DNA from: Lachnospiraceae bacterium UBA4316
Lineage (GTDB): Bacteria > Bacillota > Clostridia > Lachnospirales > Lachnospiraceae
Length of the DNA: 12,627 bases
Direction: 5' to 3'
Assembly (NCBI GenBank): GCA_002394535.1
Contig: DGUG01000077.1
Span: 1 to 12,627 of the forward strand
Of this stretch, positions 1-5,800 are shown in pieces. The notes below the pieces were generated by a model. The model was not told the DNA's origin. It did no database searches and saw only the letters and a list, made by a program, of their open reading frames with translations. Positions within the stretch are counted from its first letter, which is position 1, and each line of letters opens with the position of its first letter. The translations under genes were made by a program, and so were the position numbers.

Positions 1-134
1 GACAACACAAGGAACTGGTGCGTGCAGGCGGCGTATATACGGAGTTATACGAGACACAGTTCAAGAATTCCGACATTCCCGGAGGAAATCAGGATGACCA
101 TGGTATGGCACCGTTCCCCAGCGACGAATACTAA
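1..134 (+). CDS. ABC exporter, C-terminal end (partial)
   Basis: The reading frame that begins at base 3 is open and stops with TAA at 132-134. It reads QHKELVRAGGVYTELYETQF and then a polar tail ending PFPSDEY. The H-x-E-L-x-x-x-G-G-x-Y-x-E-L-Y-x-x-Q-F pattern is the usual end of the ATPase domain in fused permease-ATPase exporters (MsbA, BmrA and heterodimeric multidrug types). The histidine-containing stretch lies just after the H-loop region. The substrate cannot be told from the tail. The N-terminal membrane domain, Walker A and signature motif lie outside the window. No clear terminator follows, and the next promoter starts about 15 bases downstream. Confidence 0.85.
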   Translation, partial: QHKELVRAGGVYTELYETQFKNSDIPGGNQDDHGMAPFPSDEY

Positions 135-149
135 TGGTAATGATTTTCG

Positions 150-178
150 TTGTCTGACAAGGGTTTTTGGTTTATAAT
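150..178 (+). promoter_or_regulatory. Promoter of the cyclophilin gene
   Basis: TTGTCT (150-155) and TATAAT (173-178) are separated by 17 bases. The -10 box is perfect and the -35 box matches four of six. Transcription should begin near 185, giving an untranslated leader of about 128 bases that contains the structured repeat region. Confidence 0.65.
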
Positions 179-180
179 CA

Positions 181-292
181 CTGTTGCGAGATGTTGCGAG
201 ATGTCGTGAAGCGACAGAGTTCTCGCTACACCGCGAGCCTTTCGACGAAGTCGAACCCAAATAGGCGAGCGTCCTTATAAGATGCTGCGAGA
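181..292 (+). repeat. GCGAG-rich structured leader with direct repeats
   Basis: A 10-base unit TG(T/C)TGCGAGA occurs at 182-191, at 192-201 directly after it, and at 283-292. GCGAG occurs five times in all (186, 196, 233, 265 and 287) and its complement CTCGC once (222-226). Predicted RNA hairpins are GCGAGA 196-201 with TCTCGC 221-226, enclosing TGTCG 202-206 with CGACA 212-216; and TTCGAC 241-246 with GTCGAA 250-255 on a GAA loop, inside GCCT 237-240 with AGGC 263-266. CTCGC 222-226 can instead pair with GCGAG 233-237, so two folds exclude each other. No known riboswitch core is recognised. It could be a leader RNA, a protein-binding site, or a dispersed intergenic repeat. Confidence 0.5.
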
Positions 293-312
293 TAAATATG
301 AAAGGAAAAATC

Positions 313-834
313 ATGGCTAATAATCCTATAGTTACATTTACGATGGAGAACGGAGATACGTTCAAGGCTGAATTATATCCGGATGTGGCTCCGCAGTCGG
401 TTAACAACTTTGTTTCATTAATTAAGAAAGGTTTTTATGACGGTCTGATCTTTCACCGTGTAATCCCCGGATTCATGATTCAGGGAGGAGACCCGGAAGG
501 AACAGGAATGGGCGGTCCGGGATATTCTATCAAGGGCGAGTTTGCAAGCAACGGATTCAAGAATGATCTTAAGCATACAAAGGGTGTACTGTCGATGGCA
601 CGCAGTATGATGCCTGATTCTGCGGGATCGCAGTTCTTTATCATGCATGAGACGAGTCCGCATCTTGATGGTGAGTACGCTGCCTTCGGTAAAATCACGG
701 AAGGTCAGGAGGTTGTCGATGCGATAGCGGTTGTTGAGACTGATTATTCGGACAGACCCAGGACTCCCCAGGTTATGAAGAGCGTTACCGTAGAGACATT
801 CGGAGTTGATTATCCCGAACCCGAGAAGATTTGA
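313..834 (+). CDS. Peptidyl-prolyl cis-trans isomerase, cyclophilin type
   Basis: This 173-residue protein has no signal peptide, so it should be a cytoplasmic prolyl isomerase that helps protein folding. It is essentially one cyclophilin domain. The active-site stretch FHRVIPGFMIQGGDP (47-61) carries the catalytic arginine R49 with F54, M55 and Q57. SQFFI (106-110) supplies F109, and LDGEYAAFGKI (118-128) completes the fold. The residue matching Trp121 of human cyclophilin A is His117, so cyclosporin binding is probably weak, as in many bacterial cyclophilins. I chose the ATG at 313 because AAAGGA at 301-306 sits 6 bases upstream. An in-frame ATG at 298 has no ribosome site of its own and overlaps this one. 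A small acidic protein gene follows 30 bases later and is probably co-transcribed. Confidence 0.93.
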   Translation: MANNPIVTFTMENGDTFKAELYPDVAPQSVNNFVSLIKKGFYDGLIFHRVIPGFMIQGGDPEGTGMGGPGYSIKGEFASNGFKNDLKHTKGVLSMARSMMPDSAGSQFFIMHETSPHLDGEYAAFGKITEGQEVVDAIAVVETDYSDRPRTPQVMKSVTVETFGVDYPEPEKI

Positions 835-864
835 AAAAGATAGAAGAATGGAGATAAATATCAG

Positions 865-1179
865 ATGGATACAATAGAATTTCGTTATGACACACAGTTA
901 CTGCTTGATAAATACGCAGCAGACGGAGAAGATCCGGATGATCTCGCAGATGACCTTGTTGATGAGATAAGGGATCATATCCTTGAAACCTTCAAGGGTG
1001 ACAGCATGGTAGTAGCCGGAGACTCTGGAGAGGACGAAAACGGCGAAAAGGCTATAGTCAAGCTTCATTATCATACGAATGAGCCGTGGCTGGTACTGGA
1101 GTATTGCAGGACTTTCGGCGAGATATACGATATAGTTGTTGAAGATATGGATCGCCAGTCCAGAGGCCTGAAAGGCTGA
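865..1179 (+). CDS. Small acidic protein of unknown function
   Basis: This 104-residue soluble protein is strongly acidic, with roughly 28 Asp/Glu against about 10 Lys/Arg. Most of the acidic residues lie in the first 60 positions (for example GEDPDDLADDLVDEIRD). There is no signal peptide, membrane segment or cysteine cluster. The C-terminal half (KAIVKLHYHTNEPWLVLEY) looks like beta strands, so a small alpha/beta fold is plausible. GGAG at 850-853 lies 11 bases before the ATG, a rather long spacing. It starts 30 bases after the cyclophilin gene with no terminator between, so it probably shares that transcript. I do not recognise the family and assign no function. It is accepted as real because of codon pattern, position and ribosome site. 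Confidence 0.7.
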   Translation: MDTIEFRYDTQLLLDKYAADGEDPDDLADDLVDEIRDHILETFKGDSMVVAGDSGEDENGEKAIVKLHYHTNEPWLVLEYCRTFGEIYDIVVEDMDRQSRGLKG

Positions 1180-1188
1180 ATATTCATG

Positions 1189-1217
1189 TTGACATAACAC
1201 ATAAACGTGAGTAAAAT
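1189..1217 (+). promoter_or_regulatory. Strong promoter of the cysteine-rich protein gene
   Basis: TTGACA (1189-1194, perfect) and TAAAAT (1212-1217, five of six) are separated by 17 bases. Transcription should start near 1224, about 40 bases before the chosen start codon. The gene therefore forms its own transcription unit, closed by the hairpin at 1969-2010. Confidence 0.75.
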
Positions 1218-1264
1218 AACAGTACAGATTTTATTGCAATGTCGCGATGAAAGGCGGTATACGG

Positions 1265-1939
1265 ATGATTAAGAAAACTTTACAATTACTGACGGCAATT
1301 GCTCTTGTATGCGCGTTTAGTATCTCTTGCGCTGTTCCGGCCAAGTGCGGAAGTTATGTAACCCCGTATCTTACCATCGCCCCGAATGACGGAGCGGTAC
1401 TTAACGTTGATATCGGTGATGAGATACCCAAAAAAGCCAGGGTTGGAGGACAGGTAGTAACTGTACAGGCTTCATATTATTGTGATCATTTTGAACACTG
1501 TCATAATTTGTACTATTTCGGCTGCAATCAGTACCTTGCTACCAATACGAACTCGTGTGGACCCGAGCTTCCGTACTCTAAAATATCTACAGCCTGCCCT
1601 TGGGTAAGACAGGTGCTTACCAATGCCGCAAATTCATATGGCTTTATTCCTGGAGATGCATTTGAGATAGAGATCGGTAAGTTCACTAATTATAATGGAT
1701 ATACTCCTTGCACCAGTCTTAACATCCCGATGAATTATGAAGTATATTATCGTCAGGTTGACGGGTATGTTCCCGGGATGATCGCACTGTTACCTAACGG
1801 TACCGTAACGGTACTTAATGATGTGCAGTTTGACAGGTCTACTCTTGGAAATTGGTATATCGATGGAACGAGAATGTTCAGTATCCATACATTATATCCA
1901 CAGGCAGTTTATATGATGGTATTCATGCCTGCCAAGTAG
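1265..1939 (+). CDS. Exported cysteine-rich protein, unknown function
   Basis: This 224-residue protein begins with a Sec signal peptide: MIKK, a hydrophobic core (6-19), then SISCAVPAKC. Cleavage after AVPA (26) is likely. Cys22 lacks the usual L-x-x-C context, so a lipoprotein is less likely but possible. The mature part has seven cysteines: C28, C73, C79, C87, C98, C111 and C149. Five fall between 73 and 111, with histidines interleaved (CDHFEHCH at 73-80), suggesting disulfides or a metal site in a small extracellular domain. The C-terminal third is rich in Tyr and beta-forming residues. AAGGCGG (1251-1257) lies 7 bases before this ATG, so I prefer it to the in-frame ATG at 1247. I do not recognise the family. 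It has its own promoter and terminator. Confidence 0.8.
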   Translation: MIKKTLQLLTAIALVCAFSISCAVPAKCGSYVTPYLTIAPNDGAVLNVDIGDEIPKKARVGGQVVTVQASYYCDHFEHCHNLYYFGCNQYLATNTNSCGPELPYSKISTACPWVRQVLTNAANSYGFIPGDAFEIEIGKFTNYNGYTPCTSLNIPMNYEVYYRQVDGYVPGMIALLPNGTVTVLNDVQFDRSTLGNWYIDGTRMFSIHTLYPQAVYMMVFMPAK

Positions 1940-1968
1940 AAAATCATTTAAATAGGCATTTATGTTTA

Positions 1969-2010
1969 TGAACAGGGTGTTAACTTCGAGTTAACACCCT
2001 GTTCACATTT
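1969..2010 (+). terminator. Rho-independent terminator after the exported protein gene
   Basis: GAACAGGGTGTTAACT (1970-1985) pairs perfectly with AGTTAACACCCTGTTC (1989-2004) across a TCG loop, with one more T-A pair outside. The run ACATTTTGTT follows. The stem is long enough to act as a strong stop. The upstream flank is A-rich, so it might also work in the other direction. Confidence 0.85.
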
Positions 2011-2015
2011 TGTTA

Positions 2016-2033
2016 ACGAAAACCTTTAAGGAA
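2016..2033 (+). repeat. Upstream copy of an 18-bp direct repeat (possible operator)
   Basis: ACGAAAAC-CT-TTAAGGAA. It matches the sequence at 2170-2187 in 16 of 18 positions, the differences being the two central bases. It lies directly after the terminator of the previous gene and about 120 bases upstream of the binding-protein promoter. Confidence 0.5.
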
Positions 2034-2121
2034 TTTAAGTGATTTTCTTGAACAAAGTTGACAAATTCGGGAACAGAATCTTGAAAGTTTTATCCAAAAT
2101 GTAAATATTGCCCAATAATTT

Positions 2122-2163
2122 ATGACAAAAAGGGTTGCAAAATTATAATTATTGCAATATACT
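2122..2163 (+). promoter_or_regulatory. Promoter(s) of the sugar importer operon
   Basis: The better candidate is TTGCAA (2135-2140), 17 bases, TATACT (2158-2163), with a start near 2170. A second possibility is ATGACA (2122-2127), 16 bases, TATAAT (2144-2149). Both would transcribe the binding-protein gene with a leader of roughly 75-90 bases. TTGCAA also recurs at 2152-2157, inside the spacer of the first promoter. Confidence 0.6.
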
Positions 2164-2169
2164 ACACTT

Positions 2170-2199
2170 ACGAAAACGATTAAGGAACGCTTTAATCGT
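2170..2199 (+). promoter_or_regulatory. Candidate operator at the transcription start
   Basis: Two elements overlap here. ACGAAAAC-GA-TTAAGGAA (2170-2187) is the downstream copy of the repeat at 2016-2033, 154 bases away. ACGATTAA (2176-2183) forms an inverted repeat with TTAATCGT (2192-2199), and one G-T and one G-C pair extend it to a 10-bp hairpin with an AACG loop. The core GAAAACGATT loosely resembles LacI-family sites, including the CcpA cre site, but matches the cre consensus at only about 10 of 14 positions. Its place at the predicted start would suit a repressor. Confidence 0.45.
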
Positions 2200-2243
2200 A
2201 TTCAACAAACATTTTCATTCATTGAAAGGGAGGAAAAGAAGTA

Positions 2244-3668
2244 ATGAAGAAGAAAGTAATTAGTACTTTACTTGCTACAGCTATGGTTGCTACATTATTA
2301 GCAGGCTGTGGTTCATCAGCAGCTCCTGCAGCAGAAGCACCTGCAGAGCCCGCAGCAACAGAAGAAGCAGCTCCCGCTGAAGAGACAGCAGAGCCCGCAG
2401 CAGAAGAGACAGCAGAAGAAGCTCCTGCAGCTGACGAAGGAAAGGTTCTTAACATCTACTGCTGGAACGAAGAGTTCAAGACACGTCTTACAGATCACTA
2501 TCCCGGATACGAAGAAGTAGACGGAACACATGGTAAGATCGGTGATGTTGATGTTGTTTGGAACATCACACCTTCAGATAATAACGCATACCAGAACAAC
2601 CTTGATGCAGCACTTCTTAAGCAGGCTGACGCAGCAGCAGACGAGAAGATCGATCTCTTCCTTGTTGAAGCTGACTACGCTCTTAAGTATGTTGACACAG
2701 ATTACACAATGCCTGTAGCAGATCTTGGTATCACAGATGCTGATCTTGCAGAGCAGTATGATTACACCAAGAAGATCGTTACAGATTCTAACGGAGCTCT
2801 TAAGGGTGTTTCATGGCAGGGATGTCCTGCGATCATGTTCTATAACAGAGACATTGCTAAGGAAGTTCTCGGATCAGATGATCCCGATGCAGTTCAGGAG
2901 CAGGTCAAGGATTGGGCAGCTTTCAAGGCTACAGCTGATAAACTTAAAGATGCCGGATACTATGCATGCTCATCAGTTAACGACACATTCCGTGTATATT
3001 CAAACAACGTAACATCTAAGTGGGTTGAGGGAAATAAGATCAACGTTGACAAGAACCTTGAGAACTGGGTTAACGATTCTAAGGCTCTCGTAGATGCAGG
3101 CGAAGCAGGAACACATGATCTTTGGTCAGATGACTGGAGCAAGGGCTTCTATCCTGAAGGAAAGGTATTTGCATACTTTGGACCTGCTTGGCTGATTAAC
3201 TTCTGTATGGCAGCTGATCAGGATGGTTCAGTAGCTAACCTCGGTAAGTGGGGCGCTTGCGTAGGACCTCAGTCATTCTTCTGGGGCGGCACATGGATCT
3301 GCGGAGCAACAGGTACAGATAACGCTACACTTGTAGCAGACATCATGAAGAAACTTACATGTGATGCAGACATCATGAAAGAGATCGTTGAGAAGGACGA
3401 TGACTTTGCAAACAACAAGAAGGCTATGGCTGAAATGGCTTCTTCAGATTACAAGTCAGCAATCCTCGGTGGACAGAATCCTCTTCCTATGTACATGGAA
3501 GGTGCTGAGAAGATAGACCTCTCAAATCTGTCAGCTTACGATCAGGGATGTAACGAATCATTCCAGAACGCTATGAAGAACTACTTTGAAGGTACAGCTA
3601 CATACGAAGAGGCACTTGATCTCTTCTACACATCAGTAATGGAGAAGTATCCTGAACTTACAAAGTAA
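2244..3668 (+). CDS. Carbohydrate ABC transporter substrate-binding lipoprotein
   Basis: This 474-residue protein should capture a sugar outside the cell and deliver it to the two permeases downstream. It has a lipoprotein signal peptide with lipobox LAGC (19-22), so Cys22 would anchor it to the membrane. Residues 24-66 form an Ala/Glu/Pro-rich low-complexity linker. The rest (from about KVLNIYCWNEEF) is a large family-1 extracellular binding domain with many aromatic residues (Trp at 74, with further WQG, WAGF-like and WGGTW clusters), as expected for sugar stacking. Codon use is very biased (ACA for Thr, GCA/GCT for Ala, CTT for Leu), which suggests high expression. GGGAGG (2228-2233) lies 10 bases before the ATG. 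The sugar cannot be named: no glycosidase or regulator lies nearby. Confidence 0.9.
   Translation: MKKKVISTLLATAMVATLLAGCGSSAAPAAEAPAEPAATEEAAPAEETAEPAAEETAEEAPAADEGKVLNIYCWNEEFKTRLTDHYPGYEEVDGTHGKIGDVDVVWNITPSDNNAYQNNLDAALLKQADAAADEKIDLFLVEADYALKYVDTDYTMPVADLGITDADLAEQYDYTKKIVTDSNGALKGVSWQGCPAIMFYNRDIAKEVLGSDDPDAVQEQVKDWAAFKATADKLKDAGYYACSSVNDTFRVYSNNVTSKWVEGNKINVDKNLENWVNDSKALVDAGEAGTHDLWSDDWSKGFYPEGKVFAYFGPAWLINFCMAADQDGSVANLGKWGACVGPQSFFWGGTWICGATGTDNATLVADIMKKLTCDADIMKEIVEKDDDFANNKKAMAEMASSDYKSAILGGQNPLPMYMEGAEKIDLSNLSAYDQGCNESFQNAMKNYFEGTATYEEALDLFYTSVMEKYPELTK
2313..2438 (+). repeat. Low-complexity repeats encoding the lipoprotein linker
   Basis: The linker region is built from GCA, GAA and CCT codons and carries short exact direct repeats: GCAGAGCCCGCAGCA at 2343-2357 and 2388-2402 (period 45), and GAAGAGACAGCAGA at 2379-2392 and 2403-2416 (period 24). 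All periods are multiples of three, so slippage would change linker length without breaking the frame. The likely role is a flexible tether between the membrane anchor and the binding domain. Confidence 0.7.
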
Positions 3669-3694
3669 TTTAAGCATTTAACTAATGATCTTGG

Positions 3695-3731
3695 ATGCGC
3701 CTGCCTATTGTAGGCAGGCGCATTTATTATC
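3695..3731 (+). terminator. Terminator-like hairpin between binding protein and permeases
   Basis: ATGCGCCTGCCTA (3695-3707) pairs perfectly with TAGGCAGGCGCAT (3711-3723) over a TTG loop, followed by TTATTATC. The U-run is weak and broken. It probably acts as a partial terminator or as an mRNA 3' end stabiliser, so that the binding protein is made in excess over the permeases. This arrangement is well known in binding-protein-dependent importers. Confidence 0.75.
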
Positions 3732-3759
3732 AAAAATACACAAAAAAAATCAAAATCAA

Positions 3760-3788
3760 ATGATATTAATGAGCAAATGTGATACAAT
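3760..3788 (+). promoter_or_regulatory. Possible internal promoter for the permease genes
   Basis: ATGATA (3760-3765) and TACAAT (3783-3788) are separated by 17 bases in AT-rich DNA after the hairpin. The match is moderate. The 237-base gap (3669-3905) otherwise holds a small hairpin TAAGCT/AGCTTA (3845-3862) just before the ribosome site, and no gene I can support. Confidence 0.3.
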
Positions 3789-3905
3789 TAATCCCGTAAG
3801 GTTTATTCGGATTGGCTTGGTATTAGTATTCAAGCAGGTCTCAATAAGCTTTTGCGAGCTTAATTAATTGGGCGCCTAGTGCGCAGGAGAAGGAGGAAGT
3901 GCTTT

Positions 3906-4862
3906 ATGGCAAATGTGCCGAAACAGGGTAAGAGTCAGGTCGTAAAGTATAACAAATGGGGTTATATTTTCCTGATTCCGTTCGTTCTGGTTTATCTGGT
4001 TTTCCAGATGATACCGCTCATAACAACAGTCTATAACAGTTTCTTTGAAAACTATCTTTCGGGTCTTAAGCAGATAGGTCCCAATTTTATCGGGTTTGCG
4101 AATTACAAAGATATCATTACCAACGGTGATCTTATCAAATACACACAGAATACGCTTATCATGTGGATTCTTGGATTTGTACCGCAGATATTTTTCTCGC
4201 TGCTTTTAGGTGCATGGTTCTCTGATCAGAGACTTCGAATAAGGTGTGCGGGTTTTTTCAAAACGGTTATCTACCTTCCCAACCTTATAATGGCAGCATC
4301 TTTTGCAATGTTGTTCTTTACATTGTTTGCGGATTCCGGACCCATCAATACAACCCTTGTTAATCTTGGGTGGATAGAACAGCCGTACAAGTTCCTAGGA
4401 CATGCAGCCGGCTCCCGTGGACTTGTTGCTTTCATGAATTTCCTTATGTGGTTCGGTAATACGACGATACTTCTGATGGCAGGTATGATGGGTATAGACG
4501 GGTCGCTGTTTGAAGCAGCACAGGTTGATGGGGCTACATCCACGCAGGTGTTCTTCAGGATCACACTCCCGCTCCTCCGTCCGATACTTTTGTATGTTAT
4601 GATCACATCACTTATCGGTGGCTTGCAGATGTTTGATGTTCCTCAGGTCCTGACAAACGGAAAGGGTGAGCCTGTAAGAATGTCGATGACGCTGATCATG
4701 TACTTAAACAACCATCTGTATTCCAAGAACTTTGGTATGGCCGGCGCTCTATCGGTATTCCTGTTTATTATCACAGGTATTCTGAGTCTGATCGTGTTCA
4801 AGTTTTCGGTACAGGATAATGTTGATGAAGTTAAGCCCAAAAGAGACAGGAATAAGAGATAA
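3906..4862 (+). CDS. Sugar ABC transporter permease, MalF type
   Basis: This 318-residue membrane protein forms half of the import channel. About six membrane segments are visible (near 18-40, 82-105, 119-142, 173-195, 228-246 and 279-301). The EAA loop EAAQVDGATSTQVFFRITLP (203-222) is the cytoplasmic helix that docks on the ATPase. It lacks the extra large periplasmic domain of enteric MalF, as is usual for Gram-positive CUT1 permeases. AGGAGG (3891-3896) sits 9 bases before the ATG at 3906. A GTG nine codons upstream would add MRRRRRKCF, which is translation of the ribosome-site purines and is rejected. The stop codon overlaps the ribosome site of the next permease, so the two are translated together. 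Confidence 0.93.
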   Translation: MANVPKQGKSQVVKYNKWGYIFLIPFVLVYLVFQMIPLITTVYNSFFENYLSGLKQIGPNFIGFANYKDIITNGDLIKYTQNTLIMWILGFVPQIFFSLLLGAWFSDQRLRIRCAGFFKTVIYLPNLIMAASFAMLFFTLFADSGPINTTLVNLGWIEQPYKFLGHAAGSRGLVAFMNFLMWFGNTTILLMAGMMGIDGSLFEAAQVDGATSTQVFFRITLPLLRPILLYVMITSLIGGLQMFDVPQVLTNGKGEPVRMSMTLIMYLNNHLYSKNFGMAGALSVFLFIITGILSLIVFKFSVQDNVDEVKPKRDRNKR

Positions 4863-4876
4863 GGAGGTGAACCTAA

Positions 4877-5743
4877 ATGAGACAAGACAGAGAATATGAT
4901 GTTGAGGGCGGTTTAGGTTTAACCGTCAGAAGAATAATTGCCTATATAGTACTTATATTATTAACGGTTCTATGTTTGTTCTGGTTCTATATACTGTTTA
5001 TTAATGCATCCAGATCACACTCGGAACTTACTCGAGGTTTTACCCTTATCCCGGGCAAGTATCTCATAACGAACTGGTTAAATGTTATGCACGGAACGCA
5101 GCCTATTGTACGTGGTATGCTCAATTCATTCATAATTGCGGCGTGTGCTTCGATACTGTGTGTATATTTCTCGACCATGACTGCTTATGCCATTCATGTA
5201 TACGATTTCAAGGCCAAGAAAGCAATATTTACATTCATACTTGCGGTCATGATGATCCCGACCCAGGTTACCGCACTCGGTTTCATCAAGCTAGTTCAGG
5301 GTATCAAACTTGAGGACAGTTTTATTCCACTTATCATACCGACAATAGCGGCTCCCGCAACGTTCTATTATATGAAACAGTACATGGAGAGTACACTTCC
5401 TCATGCTATAGTTGAGGCTGCCAGAATAGACGGAGCTAATGAAGTTCGTACGTTCAACACGATATCGCTTCCGATGATGAAGCCCGCTATTGCGGTTCAG
5501 ATGATTTTCACATTCGTGTTTAACTGGAACAATTACTTTACTCCCGCACTTATCCTTCACGATGAGAAGAAGAAGACGCTTCCTATTCTTATTGCACAGT
5601 TGCGTTCGGCAGACTTTCTGAAGTTTGACATGGGTCAGGTTTATGTAACAATCGCATTCTCGATCTTCCCGGTAATCGTTGTTTACCTTTGCTTATCGAG
5701 GTTTATCGTAGGCGGTGTTGCGCTTGGTTCCGTAAAGGGATAG
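4877..5743 (+). CDS. Sugar ABC transporter permease, MalG type
   Basis: This 288-residue membrane protein is the second half of the channel. The first membrane segment (19-43) is followed by the typical extracytoplasmic stretch ending in FTLIPGKYLITNW. The EAA loop EAARIDGANEVRTFNTISLP (180-199) and the glycine/valine-rich end FIVGGVALGSVKG (276-288) are standard for MalG-like proteins. The ribosome site AAGGAGGTGA (4861-4870) is near-perfect and overlaps the stop of the MalF-type gene, with 14 bases between the two reading frames. No ATPase gene follows; a strong terminator closes the operon. As in other Firmicutes, a shared MsmK/UgpC-type ATPase encoded elsewhere probably powers it (inference). 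Confidence 0.93.
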   Translation: MRQDREYDVEGGLGLTVRRIIAYIVLILLTVLCLFWFYILFINASRSHSELTRGFTLIPGKYLITNWLNVMHGTQPIVRGMLNSFIIAACASILCVYFSTMTAYAIHVYDFKAKKAIFTFILAVMMIPTQVTALGFIKLVQGIKLEDSFIPLIIPTIAAPATFYYMKQYMESTLPHAIVEAARIDGANEVRTFNTISLPMMKPAIAVQMIFTFVFNWNNYFTPALILHDEKKKTLPILIAQLRSADFLKFDMGQVYVTIAFSIFPVIVVYLCLSRFIVGGVALGSVKG

Positions 5744-5750
5744 GTTGTGG

Positions 5751-5800
5751 CGACAAATTACCCTCACAGATTTCTGTGAGGGTAATTTGTTGTTTGTATA
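5751..5800 (+). terminator. Terminator between convergent operons
   Basis: ACAAATTACCCTCACAG (5753-5769) pairs with CTGTGAGGGTAATTTGT (5774-5790) around an ATTT loop, with two more pairs outside. A T-rich tail TGTTTGTATATT follows on the plus strand. It ends the importer operon and lies 10 bases beyond the stop of the minus-strand PHP gene. On the minus side no T-run follows, so termination there would be weaker. Confidence 0.85.

Noticed and set aside
181..292. A T-box or other known riboswitch in the cyclophilin leader
   Set aside because: No T-box antiterminator core, no anti-terminator/terminator pair with a T-run, and no known riboswitch motif could be found.
1160..1188. A terminator after the small acidic protein gene (GCCTGAAAGGC)
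   Set aside because: The stem is only 4 bp and lies inside the coding region with no T-run after it.
2058..2086. A promoter at the perfect TTGACA (2058-2063)
   Set aside because: No acceptable -10 box lies 16-18 bases downstream (TTGAAA at best).
2171..2184. A CcpA cre site at the importer promoter
   Set aside because: Only about 10 of 14 consensus positions match and the right half is poor. I kept it only as part of a generic candidate operator.
2219..2455. A minus-strand Ala/Ser-rich frame opposite the lipoprotein linker
   Set aside because: It is an artefact of the GCA/GAA repeat codons read in reverse.
3685..3867. A 60-codon plus-strand frame between the binding protein and permease genes
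   Set aside because: It runs through the terminator hairpin and AT-rich promoter-like DNA, has no ribosome site, and its composition does not look coding.
3879..3905. GTG start giving an MRRRRRKCF extension of the MalF-type permease
   Set aside because: These codons are the purine-rich ribosome site itself. The ATG at 3906 has ideal spacing and a normal permease N-terminus.
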